From contig JAJIRX010000590.1 in the NCBI GenBank assembly GCA_023853785.1, positions 434,001 through 498,000 on the forward strand: 64,000 nt of DNA, in the 5' to 3' direction. The position numbers were made by a program, and so were the translations under genes. Source of the DNA: Psilocybe azurescens. Lineage: Eukaryota > Basidiomycota > Agaricomycetes > Agaricales > Agrocybaceae. The notes under the pieces were generated by a model. The model worked only from the letters and a program-made list of their open reading frames with translations, did no database searches and was not told the DNA's origin. This document shows, one piece after another, positions 10,214 to 21,160 of this stretch. Within the stretch, counting starts at the first letter, position 1; the number at the start of each line of letters is the position of its first letter.

Positions 10214-11941
10214 TTACCACTCTCCGGAGTCAAACTTTGAACTACCCCATGTCGATGATAGCAGCTTTTTATGCAATGGGTTAATTAAATCTCGTCTGCC
10301 AATATCTTCCCACGGTAACAGTAAAGTGACCCCTGCTGCTCGAATGTCCATCAGACGCTTGATCACTGGTTCGTCGATTGCCGTCGTGCGTTTGGGACCC
10401 CACCTACGAATTCTGAAAATAGAGAGCGGCCGACTTTGTCCTGGAAGAGGTCCAAAGATATCGGGTATGAGGTCCCAGGGAATCTCGCAATCCCCTGGTA
10501 TGAAATATGAGAAAGATCGCATGTTTGGGAGGAGTTGTTGCTGCTGGGAACCTATGTCGTCATCATCCAAGATGGGTGAAGTGTGGACGAGTTGGCTGAA
10601 AACCCTTCGATGATCCTGACCTTGATGCGGCTGTGAATGCAAAACGAATTCTTCAACAGAAGGCAGAGATCGTAGCAGCGGGATCAGTTTCCCTATGTCA
10701 TACTTGCTGTGGTCGATGTAAAAGGATTTTAGTATGCATGATGATCGCTCCAGAAAAGAAGCTAGGTCATCACAGGGGATCGTGGACGTTTGGTTTTGTA
10801 GTGCAATCGCGAGGCTGCTTAATGCAGGCAAAGTAAGCTTGTCGAAGATCAAGACAATGTGATTGCCATCGGCGGCTCCAACGCTGAGAAATTCGATAGT
10901 TGTGTGTTGCACGGGAGGATGCAGCGTGTGATTGGTAAGGTCTCGGTTGACATCGCGAAAATCGCAACGTTTCAATCTGGGGGCTTGTTTTAGAACGTCG
11001 AGGCACTCCAGCACACTGAATGATTTTGCCAACAAATCAGTGAGGTTACTCCAGTCGACCTCCACAGAAATCAACCTGAGGTGAGCGATGGAAATGACTT
11101 GTGGCTGGGGCTGTCTCGCAGCAATACTGAATAGTGCCTCATCGAGGGGATCGTAGTCGAAGGACCGTGGCTTTAGGAACAAGCAGCGTAACAATGGGGT
11201 GCCTCTCGAGTTTCCGGTAAAACGCTGTAAGAGACTGACCGGACAGAAAAGCGCCAAATCTCGCAAGCGATCCGAATGGTTATTGAGAACATCGAAGAAC
11301 GGCCCAAAATTGTTTTCAATCTTTTGCTGATAGAGGGTCTTTATCTCATCTTCGTCATACTCTATCTCATCATCAGATTCGTAATAGGGCGCGACGACAC
11401 ACAGCTGCACGGAGAGAGGTAGTTGTCCTGTTCTTGATATCCATTGCCGAAAGAGGTCCAGCTTGGATTTATTAATCGTGTACAGTCCAGTAGAAGCACC
11501 TCCGGCGGCCACATATGCGTAGACTGATGTCCAGAGACGTGGAGTAGCCCATGCAAGCTCTCGCCAAGCTCTACATACAGCACCTAAATCCAACGGGGCC
11601 ATGATTTCACGCCTGTTCAGCCGGCTATTTATTTCAATGGCCCATATATTCGGGATGATGGCGAAATTGAAAATGTGTGACGCGATCTCTCGTGGCAGTC
11701 GACGAAGGATTGGGTCGTGCGCTTGGTTGATTTCTGTTTGTATTTGACGGCGCTCCGCCAGCATCTTCTCCAAACTGGCTATTGTCTCGGCTATTTTGGT
11801 TTCCAGCTGCATGAATTGTGTACATGGAAGACAGGGCGTTCCTTCAACCATATCACATCGACTATAGGCTTTGTCCCGGAGATCGACTTGACTCCGACAC
11901 ACTGCACATCTTGCATTTTTGGCATTTTTTTTGAACGTCAT
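10214..11941 (-). CDS. F-box protein with N-terminal Cys-rich module
   Basis: A 575-residue single-exon open frame. Residues 12-43 form a Cys module, CAVC, then Cys after 13 residues, then C-x2-C after 7 more. A helical stretch follows, and then the F-box at about residues 73-125 (HDPILRRLPREIASHIFNFA ... GAVCRAWRELAWATPRLWTS). The remainder has regularly spaced leucine-rich segments typical of substrate-binding repeats. F-box proteins link substrates to SCF ubiquitin ligases through Skp1. The start at 11941 is the first ATG and leaves the Cys module intact. This is the only complete, frame-intact copy of this F-box type in the window; relatives lie at 19501, 36537, 47353 and 47752. The target is unknown. 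Confidence 0.88.
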   Translation of the reverse strand: MTFKKNAKNARCAVCRSQVDLRDKAYSRCDMVEGTPCLPCTQFMQLETKIAETIASLEKMLAERRQIQTEINQAHDPILRRLPREIASHIFNFAIIPNIWAIEINSRLNRREIMAPLDLGAVCRAWRELAWATPRLWTSVYAYVAAGGASTGLYTINKSKLDLFRQWISRTGQLPLSVQLCVVAPYYESDDEIEYDEDEIKTLYQQKIENNFGPFFDVLNNHSDRLRDLALFCPVSLLQRFTGNSRGTPLLRCLFLKPRSFDYDPLDEALFSIAARQPQPQVISIAHLRLISVEVDWSNLTDLLAKSFSVLECLDVLKQAPRLKRCDFRDVNRDLTNHTLHPPVQHTTIEFLSVGAADGNHIVLIFDKLTLPALSSLAIALQNQTSTIPCDDLASFLERSSCILKSFYIDHSKYDIGKLIPLLRSLPSVEEFVLHSQPHQGQDHRRVFSQLVHTSPILDDDDIGSQQQQLLPNMRSFSYFIPGDCEIPWDLIPDIFGPLPGQSRPLSIFRIRRWGPKRTTAIDEPVIKRLMDIRAAGVTLLLPWEDIGRRDLINPLHKKLLSSTWGSSKFDSGEW

Positions 11942-12255
11942 TTATCTAAGTAGGACAAGATGTGTTCAATCTCGTGCGGATGGATCATAGATCGGTTCGT
12001 ATACATACCTACCTACAGCGTAGAAGCCTCTTACTGATCTTGGAGCGAAATTGAGATACAGATTGATCGTGGATATTAGGAGACACAAGAGGTCGAATGC
12101 CGACTGGTCAAGTTGGAATGAGGTTGAAAGTTGAACGGTAAGTCGATCACCGTTTCAAACGTGGTCCGAGCCTCGGTAGTCGAACAAATGACTACCACGG
12201 TCACACGTGACATCACCTCATCCGAACCAAGAATCCAGATTCTACCGAAAAAAAG
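11942..12255. promoter_or_regulatory. Divergent intergenic region between F-box and HisRS genes
   Basis: 314 bp between two genes pointing apart, so it should hold both promoters. No TATA box stands out, as is common for housekeeping promoters. Confidence 0.4.
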
Positions 12256-14738
12256 ATGATCCATAAAGCTCTGTCTTTATCTCTAAATCGCCGAATCGTA
12301 TCAGACTCTGCATCGCATTTGGTTTCCAACAACACCGCCCACTGCTCAACGACCATCAACGGTTGCCAACGTCGAGGCTTACGGCCTAGTAGATCTTGCA
12401 CTTCGAGCCCAGGATTCACGATATCATCGACTTCGCGAAGAACTCTCGAGAACACATCCACTTTAGGACCTGTATCATACTATCGACGAACGCTATCAAT
12501 TGCAGGCATGGCGTCTCCATCGGGATCAGAACAACCTTCAGCGACGGCGTTGAATATCGCTCAATTGGAAGCAGAGATTGTTGTGCAAACAACAAAGTTC
12601 AACGAACTCAGGCTCAAGGGTGAACCTTTGGATGAATCAAAGAAGATGCTTTCGGATTTGAAAAAGTCGCTGGCACTTGCGAAGAACATAGGGAAGGAAA
12701 AGAAGGAGAAGGGCGAGGGCGACAAGAAGAAGGTTGAAGGAGGGGATCAGCAAGTTCAGGAGAAGAAGAAGAAAGAGAGGCTCTTGCTGAAAACTGCCAA
12801 GGTGCGTCGCTTGTTATATTCATGAGAGGCTGATAGAGACCGCCTATAGGGTACCCGAGACTATGGTCCTGCAGAGATGTTTTGTCGCGAGCACATCGAC
12901 CGCATCATCAAAGACATCTTCACAACTTTCGGCGGTTCCTGCCTCGACACGCCCGTCTTCGAGCGCAAAGACGTGCTGACCGATAAATACGGCGAGGACG
13001 CGAAGCTCATCTTCGACCTGAAGGACCAAGGAGGGGAAGAGCTGGCACTGCGATATGACCACACCGTGCCTCTCGCCAGGTATGTCGCCATGATCGGCGG
13101 TACCGCCCCCAGAGCAAAATATGGCAGGTCGGAAGGTGTATCGACGGGATAACCCCGTCATGAGCAAGGGCAGAATGAGAGAGTTCATGCAGGCCGTATG
13201 TCTTTCCCTTGTTAACGTCGAAGGGAGCTCATTTGCCTTTCGTAGGACTTTGATATCACTGGACAGTGGGATCCTATGATCCCTGACGGTGAAATTCTGA
13301 GTATGCTCTGCACCGTTCTCTCAAAACTCGATGTTGGCGAATTTACCATCAAGATCAACCACCGTAAAATCCTTGACGGCATCTTCGAAGTCTGCGGTGT
13401 TCCCTCTGACAAAATTCGAAGCATATCGTCCGCAGTAGACAAACTCGACAAGGTACTTTTTCGTCTAGACCTTCGGCGAACTATCTTTTGTTGATCCATT
13501 ATCAGCTTCCATGGTCTGAGGTGAAGAAAGAGATGACAGAAGAGAAGGGCCTCGATCCAGTTGTGGCGGATAAGATTGGAGAATATGTCAAGCACAAAGG
13601 TGGGTTCGTTCGGCCACTTAATGATCGTATAACTCAATGTATTCTTTCAGGTGGACCGGAGCTCCTAGCTCTACTTGAGGCTAACGAAGCTCTCTCATCA
13701 AACAAGAGCGCCAAACAAGGTCTCAGCGAGATGTCGATCCTTTTGGCCTGCTAAAAGCTTACAAAATCCTCGACAAAGTAAGTATTTCCAAATCTATCAG
13801 CGATCTGATAAAAATCAATTCGGGTCCTCTTCACAGATTTCATTCGACATGTCTCTCGCGCGTGGTCTCGACTATTACACCGGCATCATCTACGAAGCCA
13901 TCGTAGAAGCCAGCGCACCTCCGGGCTTCAAAGAAGCCAATGCGCTCGCCGCACCCCCCTCCGATCCAACACCCCCCTCCCACTCCCGCTCCCGCTCCCA
14001 CACAAAAGAAAAAGTCCAAACCCTCCGCACCTGCTGCCGCTGCCGAAGACGACGAGAAGGAGATCGACGAGTCGCAAGTTGGCGTGGGCTCGATCGCAGC
14101 CGGCGGGCGGTACGACGGGCTGGTAGGCGCGTTCCTCGCCGGTGCCGCTGGCGCGGACCCGAGCTCGAAGGAAGGCAAGAAGGCGATGGGGCCCGGCGGC
14201 GGGACGCCGTGCGTGGGCGTCAGCATCGGCGTCGACAGGATCTTTGCGCTGGTGTGGCCGAAGTGGGTGGAGAAGGGCGGCCGGGCGAAGGGCACGATGG
14301 TGTATGTGATGAGCGCGGGCGATGGGCTGCTGGCGGAGCGCGTTGAGCTGGTGACTGAGCTTAGAGATGCGGGAATTAAGGTTCGTTTCTCCTTTCTTGC
14401 TTTCTTTTTTCTTTAAATATTAGAATTTCTGGTATCACGCGTTTTCTGACATGTTTTCCGACAATCCACAGACCGACTTCCTCGCCAAATCCAAGCCCAA
14501 AATCGCCGCTCAGTTTGCAGCAGGCGAGAAGGACGAAGTGCCATTCGCCATCATCCTCGGCGCGGACGAGCTGAAAGCCGGCCTCGTCACTGTCAAAGAA
14601 CAGCGATGGGAGCTGGTCGACGGCAAGAAGGTCAAGATCGAGAGCGCGGATAAAGGTACACAAGTTAAGCGTGCCGAGCTTTTGGAGTGGCTGCAGGGGA
14701 CCGAGACATGGAAAGAATGGAATACAGGCATTTGGTAG
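12256..14738 (+). CDS. HTS1: Histidyl-tRNA synthetase, cytosolic and probably mitochondrial
   Basis: Charges tRNA-His with histidine. After an N-terminal Lys/Glu-rich helical region (WHEP-like) come [20 protein letters not shown], the motif 2 region ([45 protein letters not shown]), the signature [35 protein letters not shown], and a C-terminal anticodon-binding domain from about 14290. At least six introns interrupt it. Two in-frame starts exist, 12256 and 12508. The 84 residues between them are rich in Arg and Ser, nearly free of acids, and look like a mitochondrial presequence. The frame is broken only by single-base differences in homopolymers (A-runs at 13116 and 13133, T-run at 13741, one of the C-runs at 13954 or 13972). 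I take these as sequence errors in an essential gene. Confidence 0.95.
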
Positions 14739-15227
14739 ATGCATGATGAGATGGGATGGGATGGGATGAGAAACGATCTGAAGCTCAAATAAATATCGGC
14801 AGTGGACTAATTTATGGCTGTGTTGTTTTCCTGCTTTCCTTACCTCAGTGTTTTCTCGACAGTCGAAGAGGGCCGATACTTTAAGTTGCGATATTGGATG
14901 TCGTCACTTCATTTCTGTTTGACCCAATAGGATTTTGATTAAGCTGGGGTCATCAAATATGGGTATGGGAATGGTGAAGTGTAGAATCGTAATACAGTGT
15001 ACGGCGCTCGCTTGACCCCTCCATCGTTCCACAGCTCCAGTCTACCCTATCTAATTATTCAGGCCAATGAGGTGTACCAAAATGAGAACGGGTAGATTCT
15101 GTAACGTGCATTTGGTACAGTATAATCCACAGCAACGATGAGACGTCCGGATGCTTCATATTTCATATGGTATGTACTACTTCATAACTACATAGAATCG
15201 AGGGCATATTTTCCGGAATCACAATTA
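14739..15227. other. Gap, 3' flanks of two convergent genes
   Basis: Contains a short GATGGGAT-type tandem repeat at 14744-14770 just after the HisRS stop. Nothing else is recognisable. Confidence 0.5.
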
Positions 15228-16543
15228 TTAAAAATACTGAACATTACCAGGAAACGGTTGCATGCTGCTGTACGACCTCAACGGGATCTGAGCAAAGCAC
15301 TGTACAGTCCGTACACTCACCACATTCCATGACAAGAATGGCCATGTAGGCTCACTCAAGAGGTACGGACCAGCAACCTGCTCCTGACAATATTGATGGG
15401 AAATTGAGGACGTGTAGAAAGCAGTCATCGGCGAGTAAGTTGTCATTGGTTGATTGTAGAAGGCAGTGCCATCAAGAGGACTGTTAATATCACGGTATTC
15501 TGATGAGACGGGAGGTCCAGACAAGTCTGAAGTCATCCACTCAGTGTTGAAAATTTCCTCAAATGTGGAATTGCAAACGATCTCGCTCACTGCAGTCGTT
15601 GGAGAGTTTGTTGTTTCTGAGCCCGAGAGGCTATACTCAGACTCGGGCTGAGTGAAGCTTGACGGCGTCATAGAAAGGGGATATTGGCCGGGATCATTTT
15701 TGAACACTGTCAATGCTAAAGAATTGGACGTGTTAGTCCACTCTTCGCCATCGCTCGATAGACTTGGAGAACTTCGATTGTAGAGAGTAGTGCCATCAAG
15801 AGGACCGTTAATACTGCGGTATTCGGATGAGGTAGGAGGTTCAAATAAAGTGATGTCTGAAGTCGCCCACTGGACATCGAAAGGTTCCTCAAATGTGGGA
15901 CTGGGAACGATCTCGCTCACTATAGTCGCTGGAGAACTCCTATCGCTCCTTGTTTCTGAACTCGAGGGGATATTTTCGGACTCGGCCTGGGTGGAGCTTG
16001 TTGGCGAGATAGAAAGGGTATTTGGACCGGGGACATTTTCGAACATGATCAATGCTAGAGAATTGGACGTGTCAGTCCACTCTTCACCATCGATAGATAG
16101 GTTTGGAGAACTGCCCAGGATGAAGGGTGCACAGTATGAAGTCTGCTCATCAGACCAATCGCTGTCCTGTATCTGATTTATGTAAATATTCTTTCAGAAT
16201 GTCCAAATAAAAGATAACTTACCGAATCCATGTGCACCATATTTTGCGACGAAGAAGCAAATTGAGTTGGCGATGTGGTCGGCTCATTCAAGGTTGAATA
16301 TGAGATGCTGTTGTCTGTGTTCTCCGTTTGGTTTATGGCCTGAATATGAAGTATATTTAGATAATTAAAATTTGAGGGTATATTTACTTACAAGTAGCTG
16401 CGTTTTTCCCCAACGTTTCGGAAGAGGAGACTCAACCTTTGGCTGTGAAAGTAAACGGATATTGTACCCATCCATGCCTGAGCAGGTGTACGTGGGGGTT
16501 CAGTATAGCAGAGAGGCGACAGAAGGTTCTCTGAATTTTCCAT
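15228..16543 (-). CDS. Ser/Thr-rich protein with a 108-residue internal duplication
   Basis: The ATG at 16543 starts MENSENLLSPLCYTEPPRTP. Two short introns follow (about 16389-16340 and 16221-16173, both with GT...AG ends). The frame then stays open into a long Ser/Thr/Pro/Glu-rich region. Two tandem units of about 108 residues begin SSPNLSIDGEEWTDTSNSLA and SSPSLSSDGEEWTNTSNSLA and end LDGTTLYNR and LDGTAFYNQ. A likely last intron starts after WNV near 15317, so the true C-terminus may differ from the stop at 15228. No signal peptide or membrane segment was seen. The acidic, aromatic-spotted, Ser-rich composition would suit a transactivation or scaffold region, but that is inference. I do not recognise a family. 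Confidence 0.6.
15468..16115 (-). repeat. Tandem duplication, period about 324 bp, within a coding exon
   Basis: GTGCCATCAAGAGGAC at 15467 recurs at 15791 and the sequence between is repeated with about 75-80% identity by eye. The period is a multiple of three, so the reading frame is kept. Confidence 0.8.
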
Positions 16544-16831
16544 AGATATTGTCTAAATAGCAAGATTGAACGAATGTAGAGTGAAAGGTGAACCAGGAGT
16601 GAAGGAAGAACAAGAGCCTACAAATCTGGCTCTCTTATATATACTCTTCTTTGATTCTACAAAGGACGTGGGAAGTGTTCCCAAATGTATGGACAACAAG
16701 TCGAGGCAGTGCAGAACGGTGTTTATTTCCTTTCCGGTAGCGTGCTACCAAGAACCCTAGTTGTGATGAGTGAGGTGGTAGAGCGTACATGAAGTTAATT
16801 CAACGTTCATTTCACATGCCCCTATTGGTGC
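16544..16831. other. Short gap, promoter of the Ser/Thr-rich gene
   Basis: A TATATATA stretch at about 16635 upstream of the minus-strand ATG at 16543 could be its TATA element. Nothing else seen. Confidence 0.4.
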
Positions 16832-17152
16832 TCATAAAGAGGCTTTCCTCGACTTAAGAAGATCCCTTTGTAATCTATGGTTAGTTGCTGTGTGGAACAC
16901 GTGGGCGTCTAGGTGATCACTTCCACCGATTAATACAAAAGTTTTTAGATCGAAGTCATAACTAATACCGGTCTGAATCATCGTGAAAACATCATGATAT
17001 ATATTAGTGTACTGGTATGACTGATATATCGCCGGATCTATTCGTATCAGTCCTGCGCATGGCCTCGTTCCCTCCCTCAATGTAAAGTAAGTTCCCGAGT
17101 AAAACCATCCAGTGGGTATCTGTGGATATCCGCTTGGGGTGTTTGCATTCAA
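16832..17152 (-). CDS. Small hypothetical protein
   Basis: A single-exon 106-residue open frame beginning MNANTPSGYPQIPTGWFYSG and ending with a basic stretch. It has a mixed, plausible composition with many Tyr and aromatic residues, and a TATATATT lies about 20 bp upstream at 17170. I do not recognise it, and it could be a chance frame or an exon of a larger gene. Confidence 0.3.
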   Translation of the reverse strand: MNANTPSGYPQIPTGWFYSGTYFTLREGTRPCAGLIRIDPAIYQSYQYTNIYHDVFTMIQTGISYDFDLKTFVLIGGSDHLDAHVFHTATNHRLQRDLLKSRKASL

Positions 17153-17514
17153 ATTACAGACATAAGCGCGTATATATTACCTCTGCCTTGTATTTCGCAA
17201 TAAATAAAGCATAGTATTGAGAGCCTGGAAGAGCAACGTGGTGACTGACTTTGAAGTAAGTCAGTCAGACAAATTTGAGGGGGAATAATGACGGCTCGAA
17301 GTGCCGAGGAAAAATTTTCCGTTCATTTTGACAGACGAATTCAAGCATATTCCGGCTAATTTGAGCTCAAGAAAGTATAGAATGGTGTTCTTTGGGTATT
17401 CTTGTCAAGTTCTTATCGATCCTGGCCGATGGGGGTCACGCATTACAGTGACGTGACTCCCGAGCTCTATCCATCACTACGTCAGCTCCATGACGTTAAT
17501 GTTATACACTCAGC

Positions 17515-19062
17515 ATAAGCGCCCGTTGCAATCTCGGGATTGTAACCGTGATTGACTACATGAAATAGGGCATCATGTTTCCAAGATTGTTTGTTATCCT
17601 TGTAAGTTCTTAAGAGGAGAGTTTTCGTGTTATGAGGGCAGAATACAGTTGAGAAATTGATCACATCGCCATTCGCACACAAACGGCTTCTAATTCATTT
17701 AGACCACACTTGAGCCGCATCATGTGTTATTCCTGCTAGTTGATCATTGGCTGATGGATATTTCTACTGGCTCCCTAGGATTTCGTGAGAGTTTGATCAC
17801 TTCCAAAATAGAATATCGATTCACGTACTACAACTCGTATTGCATTCAATCAAAATAAAGCAGCCTGAGACAGCTTTCTTGTTATTGTTTCTCCAGATGG
17901 CTCTATTATAATAGCAAGAAAGAGCTCTATAGCTAATTATTGCTTTGCCTTCTACCCAAGGACATCGTCATTAAAACCCATCTTTGCAACCATTCACTGA
18001 GATTCCTTCAAGATCTTACAAGACCACCCGATAATGATCACCGTGAGATGCACTGATTCCGCTTCAAATCCGATGGACGAGAAACATGAAGCCGTCTGAC
18101 TCACTATCAGATTTATATCTATACAAAACCGCTTATGGAAAATCCATGAAAGCTTAGAACGGGATGCGGACACGGCCGGCGGATGTATTGAAGCCGTCGT
18201 TCTGAGTTTTCCCACCTGCTGTGTAACTTCGATATGGTGTATAAAAAGGCGCTCACAGCTCCCGTATCTTCATTCCTGACCACCATCTTCAAGTAAGACA
18301 CCTATGCTTTAAGCCTCATTTCACCCGCTTAACTAATACACTCTACTCTAGGACCAGGATCCCCGTAAGTTGCTCTCGCACTCCGTCTCATTGTTGTGAA
18401 CGGTACTGACCATTTGACATACGCGCAACACCGGTCCCGATCGTCCATGCACAACGGATACGTAGGATGAGTAGCCTAAGGTATTATCCTCTTTGAAATC
18501 TCCATCGTCGTCTAACTCGCCTCAATAGTTAAGTGACTATCGCCAGAGTCGCAACAATGCTCGGTGTTACAGCAAGTTGAAGCAGCAAGAATGTGATGCA
18601 AGTAGATAGACTTTAGTTTACGTTTAAGACACTGCATCCGGGTGAGACCTTACATGGCCAAGCAAGCCTTAACACTATGCTCGGCGACACAGCAAATCGA
18701 AACTGCAAGAGAGTGATACAAGTAGAGAGACTCATCTTTACGTCTAGGACACTGCAGTAGGTGAGGCCTTTTATCTCCTCTTCTGCGTTGGGGACTGCTA
18801 ATATATATATATATATCCGTCTGCAGGCAATCGCAACAGTAGTGTCCTCAATCCTCAAGGTCGGTGGTTGCAAAGGTGAGTGGTTTCTTTCCTGGGGAGG
18901 GGGAGCTGGAGCGCAGCACTACGTTGTTGTGCATGGCTCTCCTCGTGCTACCTTGTCGTTGGTCCCTGGGCTTCGACTCACTATTGAGTCGGGACATGAT
19001 CCTTTCTGTGGCATATACCCGCTGGGGGATCATGTCTTACCAAATGCACGTTCAAATTGAGT
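17515..19062 (+). repeat. Dispersed repeat, copy A
   Basis: About 1.55 kb that recurs in inverted orientation at 37305-39555 with about 85-90% identity by eye. The ends are roughly GCGCCCG...CAATCT on the left and ...CTTACCAAATGCACGTTCAA on the right. I found no terminal inverted repeats, long terminal repeats or long open frames. Inside are a TATA box (GTATAAAAAGG, 18239-18249) followed by intron-like GTAAG...CTAG blocks, two tandem units of about 110 bp (18560-18770) and a TA-dinucleotide run (18799-18816). Class unknown; it may be a non-autonomous mobile element or a non-coding gene copied with its surroundings. Confidence 0.85.
18560..18770. repeat. Two tandem units of about 110 bp inside copy A
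   Basis: TGCTCGGTGTTACAGCAAGTT... and TGCTCGGCGACACAGCAAATC... begin two diverged units that both run through a GTGATNCAAGTAGANAGACT stretch to ACACTGCA and GGTGAG. The same pair is found inverted in copy B at about 37600-37810. Confidence 0.7.
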
Positions 19063-19500
19063 AGTAAGCACCCTCAGATCGGTAACCATGAGAGGATATA
19101 AAATAGTGAAATTAAGTCGTGTCCGGACATTTATACATTCTCTATTTTGTTTGTTACTATTACGAGTCGTATTTGGCGAAACGTTCAACGTATACTCTAC
19201 AGTTTCTCCAAACTATCAATGTTGGTCAAGCTTACACCTCTGCAGGGTCTCATGGGACCCGTAACAATTTACTGAGAATACACTGTGATGTATTGTTACA
19301 TTCTTTTATCCAAATTTGACCACGTGCAGAATTCCAACAACGTCGAACAATGAGCGCGACAGAAGTCGAATGGAGTACTGCATATGGTACTGTTCAGTTT
19401 CAGTGTCCGCTCTAGAACTGTGAATCCTTTCTCAAACACTAAGTACGCGACTCTGAGATTTTAACCTCGCATTCGCTCGTGACTGACACTTCCTACAGAT
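19063..19500. promoter_or_regulatory. Upstream region of the second F-box gene
   Basis: 438 bp between the dispersed repeat and the F-box ATG. No clear TATA element and no other gene were seen. Confidence 0.3.
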
Positions 19501-21160
19501 ATGTCCCAACCGTCCACCGATCTATGCCTCCTGTGTCAGAAGCATGAGAAGATGAAAGGCTTCGAGAGTTACCGCCCCTGTGACGCGATGAGCGGAAGGT
19601 CGAACTGCCTAGCATGCCACAAATATGCCGAGTTGAGGTCGCGAATAGTGGCTGCGGAGGCCCATCTCAAAGTCCTCTGGGAGGAACACGAACAAATGCG
19701 AACGATCCTCAACAAAGCGCACGATCCAATGAGCAGCCGGGTACCACCAGAAATCACGTCTTATATATTCGACCTGGCGTTCAAACAAAAGACATGGCAC
19801 CATCCCAACGGTGTTCCACTGGCGGCGGGTGCCATTTGTAAGAAGTGGCGCGAGGTTTCCCATGGTACTCCCCCTTCTATGGGCGGACGTCAATATCGTT
19901 ATAGACGGTGACCGTCCCAAGAGGAGGGAGATTCAACTGGAACTCTTTCAGCAATGGTTATCCAGAACGGGCCTCATTCCCCTCACTATAAACATATCCA
20001 TAGACTCGCTGAACAATTACAGTAATCACCAAGAGCATCAACGCAATGCAGTGTTCGGACCATTCATACAACTGATAAATGAATCTTCGAGCCGATGGCG
20101 AAGTTTGGCTGTCCGTGCTCCAGGCTTCCTCGTATCTGAATTTAAAGGGAGCTTTGAAGGCGCTCCTATCCTGCGCAATCTGAGTATAGAAGCAGTCGGC
20201 CGGCAACAGCTCGCAGCCCAAGACCAGCAAGCCCCCGAATTCCGTGTCGACATGGGAATTCCAACACCAGAACGCGTCTCGATCAGTAACTATCTTCCAA
20301 CATCAGTACACATCGATTGGAGTGGGGTTACCCACCTAACGGCTACAAATATCTCTGCCATGGACTGCATTGGAGTACTGTCTATGGCCACCAGACTAAT
20401 CTGCTGTAATTTCAGCGACTTCCGCGACGCCCCATTCCTCTCTCAGCCCGCTCCGATCGTTCACCGTAGGCTGGCCCGTCTCAATATCGACGACGACTCT
20501 TATAATAGTGCCGGTGTAAAGCTCCTCGGTAGTGTTATCCTGCCTAATCTGGAGCTTTTATCCGTTCTCACAGGAGAATGGGACATATTTCCCTACGATG
20601 TACTCGCTTCATTTCTAGAGAGGTCGTCTTGCCAATTGACCTCATTCCGAGGCGCCAGCACTTGCGACCGGAATAACCAGGACAAGATGCTCAGACTAAT
20701 ACAGCATCTTTCTTCTGTAGAAGAATTGTCTCTAGAGGACATGCCTGTCCCGCGGGATTTCTTCCGCCATCTTGTTCACGATGCCAATCCCATTACGGCT
20801 GTCACCGACATGAGGGAAGACTTCCTTCCCAATCTGAAGTCTCTTATTTGCTCTGTGTCCAATCTCGAGCAGATTCCATGGAATCTGTTATCAAAGCTGA
20901 TGGGTCCTCTTTCTCGGCGCAGTCGACCACTGCAGTACATAAATATTAATCCCGAGTTTTATTACTTCGGCGGCGACGATCTTTTCTCCTACCTCCAAGA
21001 CAAGGTCGACAACGCAATTATTCGATGTCTTATTGGCATTGTCAACTCCGGTGCAAAATTGCTACTTCCACTCAGACTGAGGAAAAGCGACCTTCTGATA
21101 GCTTTGAACGAGCAACAAGATGGAGAAGAGGAGATGGACACGGAGACCGAAGAGGATTGA
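19501..21160 (+). CDS. F-box protein with N-terminal Cys-rich module, one frameshift
   Basis: Starts MSQPSTDLCLLCQKHEK; the Cys module is CLLC, then Cys after 14 residues, then C-x2-C after 8. A helical segment and the F-box follow (HDPMSSRVPPEITSYIFDLA ... GAICKKWREVSHGTP). The frame then shifts by one at a C-run (19870-19874). With one C fewer it would read on as LLWADVNIVID into the long downstream frame, which ends at 21160 with an acidic tail. The repeat region resembles that of the 10214-11941 gene, including the late F-GPL-x4-RPL element (LMGPLSRRSRPLQYI). Either a recent pseudogene or an intact gene with a homopolymer error; I favour the latter. Expected role: substrate receptor of an SCF ubiquitin ligase. 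Confidence 0.8.

Noticed and set aside
13840..14295. 151-residue minus-strand frame
   Set aside because: Antisense shadow of the GC-rich HisRS exon carrying the GGRYDG motif.
14744..14770. GGGAT-rich repeat as an internal telomere tract
   Set aside because: Only three units, and not the TTAGGG repeat of fungal telomeres.
17482..18301. Minus-strand frames of 60-73 residues as genes
   Set aside because: They lie inside the dispersed repeat, and the better one covers the intron-like and TATA region read in the opposite direction.
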